DNA of 64,000 nt. It comes from Sipunculus nudus. Taxonomy: Eukaryota > Annelida > Sipuncula > Golfingiida > Sipunculidae. How positions within the stretch are numbered: position 1 is the first letter of the stretch; each line of letters opens with the position of its first letter. A program made the translations under genes and the position numbers. Under the pieces are notes generated by a model. It was not told the DNA's origin. It did no database searches and was given only the letters and a program-made list of their open reading frames with translations. The stretch is from contig CM049316.1 of the NCBI GenBank assembly GCA_026874595.1, positions 68,410,676 through 68,474,675 on the forward strand, given 5' to 3'. Of this stretch, positions 35,494 to 47,977 are shown in pieces.

Positions 35494-37329
35494 GTAAGTA
35501 TATACATAATATTTAGTGTTATTTGTGGTCTTTATGAAGAACAAACTTGAAATGTTTCATGTGACTGTTATTGAGTGATTCATTATAAAGTTAAATATTT
35601 ATGTGAGTCAGAATCTTCATAAAGTTTTCTTCAGGTACATCTTAAATACACTTAAATACACATAAATTAGGTCGGTATTTAATACGTGACTGACAGTGAT
35701 AGGTTTGTGTTGTGGTTTTGTATGCATGGCCAGTCTTTGTTCATGTATTAGCTCATTATTGTAACCACTGGGACAGGCATATTTAGTCCTTGAATACAAG
35801 ATCACTGACCTAAACATACCTAAATTGGACATGTCCCAAAAAATCAGCTTCGCCTGTTAAAAATTAATAGCAAATGTACTATGTGTGCAGTGGTATTACG
35901 AAAATGTGATTTTGGAAACTTTGAAAGTCCGATTCCTCTGAGTGTGCACTGTTGTCTCTGGTGAACAGATATTCACAACAAGGCCTCAACATTAAATTTT
36001 TCTAATTTATTTCATACTTGTTTCAGCATCTAGTCTTTTACATTAACACATAGATTTGATATTACTCTTTTTGAGTAAACAATTAGATTTAGTTTTAGGC
36101 GAGCTGAGTGTAAGTCATCAGAGGTACGCCAATGGTCATATGCCCGTCTGGACATGCTAATGTCCGTTCACAGGGCATGTCTGGAACCATTAGACCAAAG
36201 AGTCCAAATCCAACATAAAATCAGATGTTCCTATGTTCCTCCACGAAACCCAAAATTTGTATTGTGTTTTACTTCCTTTAAGACAGTGTGGAAAACGTTC
36301 TATTTTCCATTGAAAAACTGCTATTACACTTCAGAACAGCCTAATGTCAATGTGATCTTTGACAAATCTTTGCTATGACCATGCCCGGATATGGGAAATA
36401 TTGTGTAATTTATATGTCATGGAGTAGAATATAATGTACCTTGTCAAACACAGCATGAGAGAAATTTACTTAGCACTACTGTTTAAACCGTTGATTTTAA
36501 GCTCAAATAATGTTCAGGCATCCAGAGCTATAGCGATCACTTTTTGTCCATCGTCCGGTCTTCCAGTGAGAATAATAAACAACTGCTTGAAAACCAAAGT
36601 TCAGGGTATTGCTGCCTATTTCCATCCAGCTATGCGGCTTGTTAATGCACCCTAGAGTTAACAAAAAATTGTTACAAAAACTAAGTATTTCAATAATTTA
36701 TCCGTGAAATGCCATGATTCTGCTTAAAGCTTATTGAGCATGGACAGTTTCATAAGCTGCTTAATGAACCTGTGAGCTGATGCGATGGTGTAGAGTCTTC
36801 CGTTATCCGTACGTTCACCCATCTTAAAAAACGAGAGGAGCTAGCAAATTTTATACAAATATTAGTCATCTCAAAAACTCTGTCAGACTGAGCTTCATTT
36901 TTTGGCTATCTGCATTGACTAAGATATTAATGGGGATAAGCTGAAAATAATTGAACTTCTTAATCTCCGAAAAGCCAAATCATTTAATATTTCACAAAAA
37001 AAAATCCCACATACAGTCTCTCTCAGGTTTGTTCCAATCATTCTGGTTCGGTGAAATTTTTTGGAGATACAGGAGGTCAGAGAGCTCGCAATGCTGGAAA
37101 ATCCTGAAGACGCCCCTTAAAAAGGTTGATATACCTGGATGACCGTGATCCAAATCCGGCTTGAAATAACAATGATCTTACAGCTGTTACCCCAAGTTGT
37201 TTTTTTCCCTGTCATCTAACTGGTATAAAATATTATATATATATATTCGTGTGTGTGTGTGTTTTGGATACCGCTTATCATCCATATACACATGTTTAAG
37301 CAAATATTTTAAACATTGTATGAAGTATT
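35494..37329 (+). other. Intron with dispersed repeats
   Basis: Repeats occur at 36525-36600 (GAGCTATAGCGATCAC, TTTTTGTCCATCGTCCGG) and 36760-36930 (GTACGTTCACCCATC, ACTCTGTCAGACTGAGC). Both belong to families seen at 18525, 24225 and 21790. A (GT)n run is near 37245-37262. Confidence 0.55.
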
Positions 37330-38260
37330 TTATAAATAAAGGAAATCGACCATATTCACCTAAACCGTTACATTAAGAGTATTTGATCCAACAGTTAAAA
37401 CAAACCTACAAAATTTATATTGTACCCTCTCTTTTGATTCAACTGTGGTGTATACCCACACTTCACAAGCATATAATAAATTTAGTACCACTAAGTTATA
37501 AAATGAATAATAAAGTTCTTTCACATTGAAATGACGACATCTTTGTCCAGGTATTGGTCGAGGATAGTTCACTTGTAAAGAAAATGCCAGGTATTTATAA
37601 TATGAAACTACATTTCATATTATAAATATCTCATATTATATCTCCTGAATTCCACTTCTCTGTTTTACGAAGAATGCCCCCCCCCCCCTGCTTAAAACGA
37701 TAATTTTAGTCTTATCTTGCGCCAAGGAAACACTTAAATATTCTGTGGTTCCTCTGAATGTAAGAATGCATGACTTCATTTAAGTATACATTGATTTAAA
37801 CATCTTTAATATCTTTCCATTTATTCCTTTTTCGACTAACACTTACCATATAATATAATGTTGAACACCGTCAAATGCTTTGGAAAAATCAATAAATATA
37901 CAGTAAAACGTCCCTCTGCGTTTTATTAAATATCTGTGTATTAAACCTGTAAATCAAAAGCTTGTCTGTGGTACAATATCCTTTGTGATATCCTGCCTGT
38001 ATTTATGTTAATATCTAATGTTCATTTACATACTCTAATAGACAATTATTTAAAATCTTAGAAGATATTTTCTCCGTAACACTTAGTAAGGAGATACCAC
38101 TATAATTTCACGGATCATTAGTTTGATCATTTTTATATAAGGGATAGATTTTAGCTTTACCATAGCTTTATTATAGCTTATTGTAAAATTGTAATCGTGG
38201 ATTGCTATTTCTGTGGGTTTTGTTATTTTGAAAGTTATTACACAATGTGCATAATTTCTT
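37330..38260 (-). mobile_element. Non-LTR retrotransposon fragment
   Basis: The reverse strand yields IDFSKAFDGVQH (about 37895-37860), a following segment of the RQGD-to-C-terminal region, and the frame 37360-37572 with ELYYSFYNLVVLNLLYACEV and VQYKFCRFVLTVGSNT. These are reverse transcriptase finger and C-terminal features. A 12-C run (37677-37688) and several stops break it. The clade is not determined; it differs from the other LINEs here. Confidence 0.7.
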
Positions 38261-39041
38261 TGATTGTTTAGTTATGATTGATCTTTTGTATGACTTTCAA
38301 GATATGCGGATATTTTTGTTTATAATTGTTTATAACTTATAATTTAAACTAGCTTTGTTGTAACTGTCATACGACAGTCACGGATCTCCACCTATCCCCC
38401 CGTCCAAACACCCACCTACCCACCCCCTGCTCCCAACTCATCAACTTTTATTTGATCCGTCTCTAAGTCTAATAATGTTGGAGGAACTATAGTCCTTTAA
38501 AACAAAGAAAATTTGTTCGGTCCTTCTTGTTTTCACAGATGAGTTGAAAGACCTTACATCATGTTTTCATAATTTGCATATTAATAAAAACTAAAAAAGA
38601 TATCGGTAAAAAAACTTGCCTATGCACTTCTAATATTATATATGGCACCTGTCTGTAGAAGTTTAAATTATCTAGATTATGTCGTTTATCCGGAATGGTA
38701 GCTGAGTCTCAAACTAAAAAGTGCTGAGCCATTCCTATGGTTCTTTATGAGAGAATTCAATGCAGAACCCCAGAAATGTGGGGAGTCAGATATTATCATA
38801 GGTTTTTAGACCATTGGTGCCTCTCATAGATAAAAAAGAAAATCTAATTGGAAATATCAAAAAGTCGCACTTTTTTATCCCTTTGATCTTGAAAAAGCGG
38901 TCAAGGTCACTGAAACTGGGTCAAATTATTTTGACCATAGTTAGGTATTACCTAAGTAAGTATGAATAAAATGTGGCAGACTAATATGAATTATAATAAT
39001 GTCAAATGCAAATCTCTTCACCTGCTTATAGGCGGAGATAA
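38261..39041 (+). other. Intron, no feature seen
   Basis: AT-rich sequence between the LINE fragment and the hAT element. Confidence 0.4.
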
Positions 39042-39049
39042 TAATAGTT

Positions 39050-40690
39050 CAGACATGGGTCGAATACAGGATAAATGTATTCGAATACGAATACGAATAC
39101 AGAACGGGTACACGAATACGAATACAATTACAAATACTCAAAACAGAAATGTATTCGAATACGAATACAAATACAAATTCAAATTTATTCATGTTTATCA
39201 ATATGACTACAATTTACTGTTTATTGAAACAAAAAGAAACTATCAGGTATCATTTTTTACATACAATTAACTGCAATCATCATATTTTTACACTTGCAAA
39301 ATGTATTTTTGTCCAAAATTCAAAATATTAATGCAAGTGTTTGAGGAGATTCGATGTGATTTTTCCAGTAGTTGAAATATGTGCAGTACAGTACTTGCAT
39401 TTGGCTTTATAAGATCCATTGGTACAATCTAGCAGGTCAAAATGATCACGATTTACTGACATCTTGTTAGGTGATGCCATACTGAACACGGTTCTTCAAT
39501 CTCTGATAGACAGCAGATCACAATGTGCATCAGAAACTGAAATGATATCTCTAACACACGTCAGAGAATATATAGGGGAAGTCAGGTAATGACATTGATA
39601 TGTGGATTAGCTACCTGAACTGCTTAGACTTACTTAATTAATAGCACTGACAGCCAGAGTTTGTCACAGTACAAGTCTAAACTGCTTGTATTGTTAATGC
39701 AATAATTCCTCAGATTGGCTCAGACGTTAGGGTGAACAGTAACCATACTTCAAGCTTCAGTAGATCTGTTTTATGTGTTTTCTTGCATTGTCTTGTACAT
39801 ACACATTACTGAATAAACACATTAATATTTAGTTAATATGAATCAAGTAAAAAATGTCAAAATCTGTGAATAAGATTATTAGTGTGTATGTTTTAGGTGG
39901 GCCCAAATCATTCACTATTGAAATAATAGTACATTTTTCCAAATGGATAAAGGACAAAAGGTAAACAACATTAATGTATAGTGCTTGTACTTATGAAAAG
40001 TATCCATTAATGTGAATACTTCTGCAATGACTTGACCTCACCATGAACTTTACGTGACCTTGATAGCATATTCATTTATTGAATAATCATAGCATCACTG
40101 TTCGGTGCAGCCAATCAGGTCGCCGTTATTACTGTAAACCGTCAGAACAGAACACGTGTAGTCTGTACCAGTACCCTAGTCGGCATGTTTTCTGGGAGAT
40201 TTTTTATGCAAAGGAGACAGTATACAAGGTTCTAGGCCAAAGGTTGGAGGAGCCATTCCTCCGAATATTCAGTGAATGACAATGTCATACCTGGCTTGTA
40301 ATTCGTATGAGACAATTAATCCAAAATATAGCAAAACAGTTCATAATGACTGCAATATAATCAGCACTTGAGAACAGAGATATAGCGATTCCAGATGATG
40401 ACGTCATCAATGCGACATCATACGTCATCAACCTTTGTGACGTCACTATTGTAATGAAAAGAGCTCATGAAACCATTGGCATGGAAAGCCTTCTGTGAAG
40501 GAGCATTTTGGGGTCTCATTATCATAATTAGGTGAAAAGGGCTGCGCAATGGGCTGTGGTGGTGAGGTCAATTTGAATACGAATACAAATACTGTTGTAC
40601 TATTTACAAATGTATTCGACTACGAATATTCAAAATACCTGTATTCAAATACAATGAATCCGAATACTAAATACGAATACCCTATGTCTG
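39050..40690 (-). mobile_element. hAT DNA transposon, internally deleted
   Basis: A 1,641-bp element bounded by a perfect 8-bp target duplication TAATAGTT (39042-39049 and 40691-40698). The ends are inverted: CAGACATGGGT at the left, and the complement CAGACATAGGGT at the right. Subterminal GAATAC/GTATTC repeats follow at both ends (39070-39180, 40575-40680). Eight-base duplications and CAG-starting ends define the hAT superfamily. A BED-finger remnant is at 39328-39480 on the reverse strand; the transposase catalytic part is gone, so the copy is non-autonomous. Confidence 0.9.
39328..39480 (-). pseudogene. BED zinc finger remnant of a hAT transposase
   Basis: A 50-codon reverse frame starts MASPNKMSVNRDHFDLLDC and continues KAKCKYCTAHIS, then TSNLLKHLH and stop. 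The K-x-K-C-x-x-C ... T-S-N-L-x-K-H-x-H pattern is the BED finger found at the N terminus of hAT transposases. Here it is cut off after the second histidine. It lies inside the element defined by target duplications, which supports the call. Confidence 0.8.
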
Positions 40691-40698
40691 TAATAGTT

Positions 40699-43399
40699 AG
40701 ACAAGGTATTCTTTGAATATTATTGCAAGTCAGGAATGTGTAGACTAAATTTATCAAAGGCAAATTTACTTACATTTATATTTAATTGTTTTGCAAGCTG
40801 AATGGTTATTTTGGTACTTCGAGATAGCATTCACGTACATTGGTTTAGTACTTATTCAGCGTGAGTGGCTTCTGTGAAATTTAACCTGATTCAGTTCATG
40901 TTTTTTTAGTATAAATTTAACATAAAGAGAAACGATTTCACAACATCATGCATTATTGTTTAATTGTAAAATAAAATAAAAATAATTTTTAATTCTATCA
41001 ACGGGATAGCTTTAACTACTGCTTAGTTCAAATCCCATCTATGATAGTGTACTGGGAACTCGTCTGTGGAACTCGAAGATGTCTGATAAAAAATTAACAT
41101 GGTGATCTAAGTCCGATATTTCCCAGAGACATCATTTAGAATGATTTATATTTTTCACAGAGATGTGAAACTCTCCAGGGGGAATAACTTATCAATCGCA
41201 GGGCTCTTGTTTTCCAAGAATCCTTAGAGTTTAGCGCTCGGGCGCTGTCTCCCTCCTTTTTCAGAAGTTTGAAAAGAAATATCATCATGTCGAATGATGC
41301 AGTTGATTTATTTGCATTCCGCCCGGAAAACAATGTCTGGGCATTTATGGAATATCAGGCATCGCATTAGCTGTACCAAATCTTAATTGTAAAAAAAAAT
41401 TTGAAAAAGCCAGTTACCAATTAATTTCCAATGATAACGAAATAACACTGGTCATATGTTAAAGATCGTGTAAATATAAATGGTAAACTGAAGTAACTGA
41501 CATATTATAAATTGTATATTGCAAACAAGGTAATTAAAACTGCTTGTACTGCACTTATTTCTTCCTTCGGTTAAGTGTGATATCTGGTGACAATTTAACA
41601 GAGGACATGTTCGATATCTGTAACTGAACTTTATAAGCTATATAAATAATGTTTCTTGTTTTATCATATTATATTAAATAAACTAGTACAAACCTGAATT
41701 AGTAAAAAGTTTAGTTAGTACAAAGATCATTAGACAAATAATTATAAATACATATATAAGATACATTATTCCACATTTCACGATGAACATTTTTATAAAA
41801 TTTGTGAAGGAATAGGAAATTTCAGATAATCAACTAAATATAAAGAATGTAATTCAACAATATAAGCAACAAGAGAGTCTACCATTTATAAGACCATAAC
41901 AAGAAAAAACTAATTAAAACAATAAAATAAACAGATTTGTACATGTCTATTCTTTAATTTCTAAATTTCCCTGTATTCTGGACAAATGAATAATACAATC
42001 AAAAATTCACATGCAAAGGTCCAAGGCATATCATTTAAACATTTGCTGCTCCATTGAAAAGCTTAACCCATGAGCTGGGAATTTGACTAGTGCCACTTGT
42101 TCAGAACTCTTGTGGATACTTTAAAGTGCTGACAAGTCACTGTCGTAGATCACAAAAATATAGAAGCACAGTTTGCAGGTAATATTAAGGCAGTTTGCTA
42201 CATGTAGCTAGTTTCACTTTAGTTAGAAACCAAATAGCATTAAATGCATCAATTTTTCTTTCTTGCTATACATGATTCAATGATAACACTGATGTATATA
42301 GGAAGTATAACTAAGTCTCATTTGTATGTGTTCGAGTTATAGTCGGCAAATATATTCACATCAGTTGTGAAACATTTGTTTAGAGGTTAATATCCGAACT
42401 TTATATTATATTGTTATTTTTTTATTGACGATTATCCAAGGAACGTGAACAAACACATTACAAGCCTTTGGTAGCACGTCACAGTGTGACTTGTTGAGGC
42501 ACTGTTGTATCCTTGCCGCATGATAATCTCTATAATTACTATGTATTTACTGTATTTTTAGTTATTGTTTTACTAATTATATATTTGAGTCCTTACTTGA
42601 CTAAAATTAAATTTTGTGTACCATGCATCGTTTTAATATATAGAAATATGCGCTTCTGTTATAAGGATAAACTATGTATAAATGATAACATAAAGGAAAC
42701 TACCTTAGATTTTTACAGCTAGAATGCTGTGGTTTGAATCCGACGTAGAACATTTGGAAAATGTCCCCTTCTAGAATATTTGGTACATGACCAGCTTTAA
42801 TCAAGTAAATATTTTTACAGGTACTGCATTGGCACGGAACTGTGGTATTATGTTCTTTTGAATTCTTAACCCCATTTTTGAATATACGTTTTCTGATATG
42901 TCACAAACCAGATACTCTGCGTCGAAGCACGCTGTTAAATCATGTACATTGGATTAATAAGACAACGGGGAAGATTTGAATTGTACAAATGAATGATTGT
43001 CCATTCTTTTGAATAAGACAATACATATATTTCCTTTCTTACTGTTCCATTATCAAGAGAACAAACACTGATATACTCTATACATAAAGTTGTATGCAAA
43101 TGATTGGATGCAGCCCAGTGATAAAGGTGGTGGCCTTGCAGCTGAATGTTTCCTGCTTGCACTCTCCCTTGCAACATTCTCGAGAGAATCTTAGAAATTC
43201 AGTTTGATATATTAAGCAGGTTATGACCTGTGGGTCTTTTGTAGCCCCCTTCCAAAGGAAACATGCAATCCAGAGGATGGATAAGATACTGTTTTAGCAG
43301 TATTGATTAGAATATCATCAGTCGGCAGAGTGTCTCAATAGACCAATATAAATGGGCCTGCGTGATGTTTAAAATTCAGAAATATGTCACTTGTTTCAG
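40699..43399 (+). other. Intron before the CAP-Gly exon
   Basis: No exon was recognised over 2.7 kb of AT-rich sequence. The short frames (for example 42513-42722) have no family resemblance. Confidence 0.45.
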
Positions 43400-43683
43400 A
43401 CGGAACCCGTCCTTTTTATGAAGGGCGGAGGGTGAGGCAGGTTGATAAATCCAACAACCCACAGAGAGATACAAAAGCTGTCCCTACTAAAAGCGTGGCT
43501 GCAAAAAAGAAGTTACACTCCGAGAAAACTATGCCTGTGGCTCTCGATCCTAGCACACTTGATACTGATTTGTGCATTGGATCTGCTGTCGAAATTAATC
43601 TGCAAAGAAATCCTGTGTTTGGGGTCATACGATGGATTGGTCATTACGGTAATCCACAAAAAACTATTGTTGGAATAGAAATG
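43400..43683 (+). CDS. CYLD-type CAP-Gly domain, first exon (gene A)
   Basis: A 284-nt exon with acceptor CTTGTTTCAG (two-base start) and donor GAA ATG|GTAAGT (phase 0). The first ~60 codons are a basic linker (TKSVAAKKKLHSEKT). Then comes the CAP-Gly first half LCIGSAVEINLQRNPVFGVI and RWIGHYGNPQKTIVGIEM. The F-G-V-I-R-W-I-G signature is that of the CAP-Gly domains in the deubiquitinase CYLD, which bind proline-rich and ubiquitin-pathway partners such as NEMO. No USP catalytic domain follows, so the protein is not CYLD itself. The splice phase continues the CARD exon in frame. The homologous exon of gene B is 52663-52910. Confidence 0.85.
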
Positions 43684-45322
43684 GTAAGTGATTTTCCAGA
43701 TAGACAATACAGCGAGAGCCCATGTTGTTATGGTGGGCGACTTCAGCGCCGCTCAGAGTGAGATTCTGATCATAACTTGTTATAGACAAAACCTTTTCAC
43801 AGTACATCGCACAATTCCCTATGAATTACTGAATAATTAATAACTTATACGTAATCAAATTTTCTTTAATTCAAGGTAGGAATCGCAGCTATGTATTGCA
43901 TTTAACAGTCTCTATATCTCTGTTTGAGAATTTCTACGAGAAATACGGAACCAGAAGAAGTGACTGCTTCTATTCTAGAAAAGAGTGTGATTCAAGCATT
44001 ATTAGCGGATCTCCTGCGATAGACGGTGATATATATGATTTCTCCAGAGTGCGTAGCATATACTTCTAATGAGATGGAATATTTGTGAAACTAAATAAGA
44101 TTGATCAAAGGTAAAGAAGCACAAACTATAGCAAAAATGTCTATTGGAACTTCATGGTGTCATTTGCAGGAACTTTCTCGTATGACACAAGTTCAGAAAC
44201 AGAGCAGTTCAAAAGCTGACGTGAAAAAAGCTTCACATGTAGTTTGTCAGCCCATTCTTGTTCCCCTTGAACATACAGTACTACTGCTGAACACTTAAAG
44301 GGACATAATCAAGAGTAATACTATATCTATTCTCTCATACTATGAGTTTAGATTTGCTATATACAGAAATTCTCAGCAAAACCATCCCAGCACACAATCA
44401 AAGTAACTCGCAGACGGCTGTTTAATATCGTGTTATGTGCCGGTAAACACAGTCCTCGTGTGTCTGTTTAACCTAACAAGACCGGAGATCCAATCGTGAG
44501 ACACATCACGCGGTGCTTCAGCAAGCGGGAACATGTATTAAATTTTTGGGCCAAGTCAGTCAGGGCATATCCTGATAGACACGTGTAGTGGCTCCGCGAT
44601 TCACACGGTCCCACGCGTTGTGTTTATGTTGACACCTGTGATCGCGCTGGGTGCACTGTTTTAACACTCGTTTACAGGACTAAGCAAACGGTTTCCAGGC
44701 AATATTTTGGCAGGTACAGATTTATTTTAAAGAGAAGTTATTGTACGTGTTAATTCAGAATGCTGTATAGGTGATTGGGCCCTTTAAAGTGTTCATCTTG
44801 AAACAGGCCTATTCTTTTGTGTAAAATCTTGTCAGTTTGTTTTCCCTTTGAAATTCTGCCGCGTTGTTATCAAATGCTATCATGATACCTCTGCAGAAAA
44901 AGCCTAACCTTGATACGCGTGTGTCAAAGAAATATAAAACTGTGATGGATTCAAATACATTCTCAACCTTAGCTGAATGTATTTTTTCTATCAGTGTGAA
45001 GACAACAATACACACAATGAATTCTAATTCAGATTTGAACTGGGTAGGGGAACATCGGCAGCTATACACATTTGCTTATATATGCAGCTTTGATGCTCAA
45101 AGAGCTTTAGGTGGTATCCGCCATCCAGTTTTATTCGCTTGACCGTGGAATAATCCTTCGGATTGTAGTTATTTGTCTGCTTTATTATTTTTCCAAGCAC
45201 ATCAAAGTTTAATTATTTGAGTAAATAGGATAGCATAGTGACTGTAGGGGGTATCAAATTTATCATCTCTTCATGTACAATTCTAACTGCTCTGCAGGAA
45301 AAGCTTATTCATATTTGAACAG
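43684..45322 (+). other. Intron in gene A
   Basis: A 1.6-kb intron between the two CAP-Gly exons. A 44400-44700 stretch is somewhat GC-richer, without recognised function. Confidence 0.5.
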
Positions 45323-45458
45323 GAAGAAGGAAATGCTGCTGGTACAGATGGGACATACATGAGATTTAGACTCTTCATTTGTCGACCGGGGAAGAATATA
45401 TTCACATACCTGAAAAACTGCAGACCTGACAGACGATTGAAAATCCAGGCCACTAACA
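45323..45458 (+). CDS. CYLD-type CAP-Gly domain, second exon (gene A)
   Basis: The exon begins in phase 0 after TTTGAACAG and encodes EEGNAAGTDGTYMRFRLFIC then RPGKNIFTYLKNCRPDRRL. It ends ACTAACA|GTAAGA in phase 1. G-T-D-G-T-x(4)-R-L-F-x-C takes the place of the classic GKNDG-x-x-x-G-x-R-Y-F motif, as in CYLD, and FxYLKNCRPDRR closely follows the CYLD pattern. It completes the domain begun at 43400. The homologue in gene B is 53295-53433. Confidence 0.85.
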
Positions 45459-46632
45459 GTAAGATCTGATACATGGAGCATTACCAATGTTACCTCATAT
45501 AATACTTTAATAATTGCGTTTTTACTTTATGTCATATATGCTGATATGTAGGTCTATGTCCGTCGTTCGTTCGTGCTTTAAAAGGATCCAAATTTCCACT
45601 GTAGGGGGTAAAAGTTAAAATGTGACAGAGATAGTATGATAGAATATCTATTGAAACCCCGCGTTTGGTACGAGAACTTCATTCCATATTTGGGGGATCA
45701 TACCACATGAAATAACCTGAAACACATATTTCTTATTTTTGCTGAGAAGCAAAGAGCTTGCGTCACACGACAAGACTAAAATAATATGTCGAATTTTACA
45801 AATATCCAAATAATCCAACAACATGATAAGGGAAATTTCTAAACCAGTTGTTCTAAAACGAAAATCCAGAAAGGAGTTAACCATCAGGAGGTACATGATT
45901 ATATATATCTTGGTATATGTTTATTTCAAACAATCAAGTATTTATGACACAAAATCAAGTAGTTTCAGTTAAGTAAACAGTACGATCTTAAGGTTATTAT
46001 AATAAAGGCACTGTGCAATAATATGATACCATCATCAATCTCATTTAACAAAAATAATTTAGGTCCTACTAAGATGATGCAAGTTGGCTATTTTGTTTTG
46101 GTCTACAGATTGCATTATCTTTTATGTATAATGTCACTTTGTACGTCTTGACATTATATCGAGGGCCAAGCCTTGTTTGCTTTGATGTTTTCTATATTTC
46201 CTTTACATGCGTTGTTCCCAATTTGGATCAATTCTGTAAAACCCTGGAAACTTTCTTAACTGTTGAAGTCTTGTGCCCAATTAAAGTCCATTTCACTGCA
46301 AGAAAATCACAAATTATTCTGCTAAAAATTAATTATTATGAAAGACATTAATTTTAGAAAAGAGCACAGATCCACAACCTCAACATTTGATAAATATATA
46401 ACAACAGGAGTCAATGTAGGCGAAATAAGCTTTAAGAAAAATATATACATCCTCTGTTTAAACCACTCTCTCGATAAGAAATTATTCTTTTCTGTGGATA
46501 TTTACTATAAGACTTAAATAGATAGTCTAAGAGGTCTACATTTATCTGTATCCGCTTAATGGCCATTGAATGGACATCCTTATAGAAATCAATAAAAATG
46601 AGGTATAAGTACATGTGCAAAAATTATTTCAG
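45459..46632 (+). other. Intron in gene A, no feature seen
   Basis: AT-rich intron of 1.2 kb without recognised repeats or exons. Confidence 0.5.
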
Positions 46633-46918
46633 AGACCTTGCACTTTCATGTGACGTGTGGAAATGAGAAACTACTTGTTGATGCGGAGGCGAGCATGTTC
46701 TCCGTTTGCTCTGCGATTCGTCAAACCTTCGTAATCCCTGATAGGGATGGATTGACTATTCAATACTGGCACCACGAAGAAGGGTTTGAAGATTGGGTGC
46801 AACTGAGGGAGGAATCATTCAGGCTTCTAAGTGAGACTGTGCGTAACAGACTTAATGTGATCGTCAACCGGAGGGATCCGGATCCCGAGGGAGAGAGCAT
46901 AAACAGGCAGTTAGCCAG
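46633..46918 (+). CDS. Beta-grasp (PB1/ubiquitin-like) domain exon (gene A)
   Basis: The exon follows TTATTTCAG with a two-base start and ends GCC AG|GTGAGT in phase 2. It encodes LHFHVTCGNEKLLVDAEASM, then FSVCSAIRQTF, LTIQYWHHEEGFEDWVQLRE and NRLNVIVNRR. Two strands, a helix, an aromatic strand with D-W-V, and a final hydrophobic strand suggest a beta-grasp fold of the PB1/ubiquitin-like type. It is not a confident match to a named family. The paralogue at 53968-54256 conserves F-H-x-T-x-G, F-E-D-W-V-x-L and L-N-V-x-V, showing selection on the fold. Confidence 0.75.
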
Positions 46919-47326
46919 GTGAGTGTTGTATTTCTCAAATCCGGTGTCAACATGTTTAATGCATGAGTCATTTCAAGACTTTAAATTCAACGCACAATGG
47001 ATCTGTAAGCTAAACCGCTACTGTTTCAATGCAAAAGAAATAACACTTAACATAATCTATCTTAGTTTTAAAGAGTAGTATGTTTAAAGAAAAATAAATT
47101 TTAAAAAAGTCTTAGAAATCCAATGATATGTCGTATTCACCAGTACCTAATCATTTTCGTTGGGTATATATCTTAGTCAATACTAGCAATGCATTTTCGT
47201 AACATAAAAGCTCTAATGAACTTGCGCTATGGCACGATATACGAATATATGATATATACGATATAACAATCTTGCATTATGCATGAAACCGACTCTTGAA
47301 CATAGTTCGTACCTCTTTACTTTCAG

Positions 47327-47364
47327 GGCATTAGAGGACGCCTATCATCTTTATCTTGTATCAG
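47327..47364 (+). CDS. 38-nt exon (gene A)
   Basis: A tiny exon flanked by TTACTTTCAG and G|GTAATG, encoding RALEDAYHLYLVS across its junctions. Its length (38 nt), phases and sequence match the exon 54617-54654 of gene B, which is good evidence that both are real. The donor is followed 9 bases later by a long (CT)n(TA)n microsatellite. Confidence 0.75.
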
Positions 47365-47370
47365 GTAATG

Positions 47371-47372
<2 letters not shown>

Positions 47373-47462
<90 letters not shown>
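47373..47462. repeat. (CT)n(TA)n microsatellite
   Basis: About 19 CT repeats followed by about 25 TA repeats, immediately downstream of the 38-nt exon. Confidence 0.98.
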
Positions 47463-47467
<5 letters not shown>

Positions 47468-47589
47468 CAGGAAAGACTAGTGTATAGAGTGCATTCGCCA
47501 CTGTGTGATACATATTTGATCAGATTTTGATATGTGTATTTATTGGATATAAACAATGTACTGCAAAATTGTTTTTTTTTTTGTCACTA

Positions 47590-47778
47590 TCACAGTGTAA
47601 ATACCCTGAAAGCACAAAAGTAATCGTTAAAGTAATTCCAATTACTTTAAAATGTATTTGTAATTGTAATCGATTACTTTTTTTGAAAACACAAAAGTAA
47701 TTGTAATTGTAATCGATTATTTTTAAAAGTATTTGTATTTGTAATCGATTATTTTAAAAGAGTTTGGACCCAACCCTG
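47590..47778. mobile_element. hAT-like terminal fragment
   Basis: Self-complementary sequence rich in GTAATCGATTAC ends in GGACCCAACCCTG, the complement of the CAGGGTTGGGTCC type of hAT terminus. No matching left end or target duplication was found, so it is probably a solo or truncated end. Confidence 0.5.
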
Positions 47779-47977
47779 ATTACTACCTTATTAGGTATCT
47801 TGTGATATAAAATTTATTTATTAATAATCCTCATTTCTATAAGCATGTAAAATGTGAACCATAAACATATCCAAAATTAATACATGAAAGAATTTCCATA
47901 GACTTAAGTATCTTAATCTTTCTTTCGGAAATAAAATAATGGCATGGGGATTACAAGCAATGTTTTATTTCTTTCAG

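Noticed and set aside
41000-41045. tRNA-like B box (AGTTCAAATCCC)
   Set aside because: No A box at the right distance and no stem pairing.
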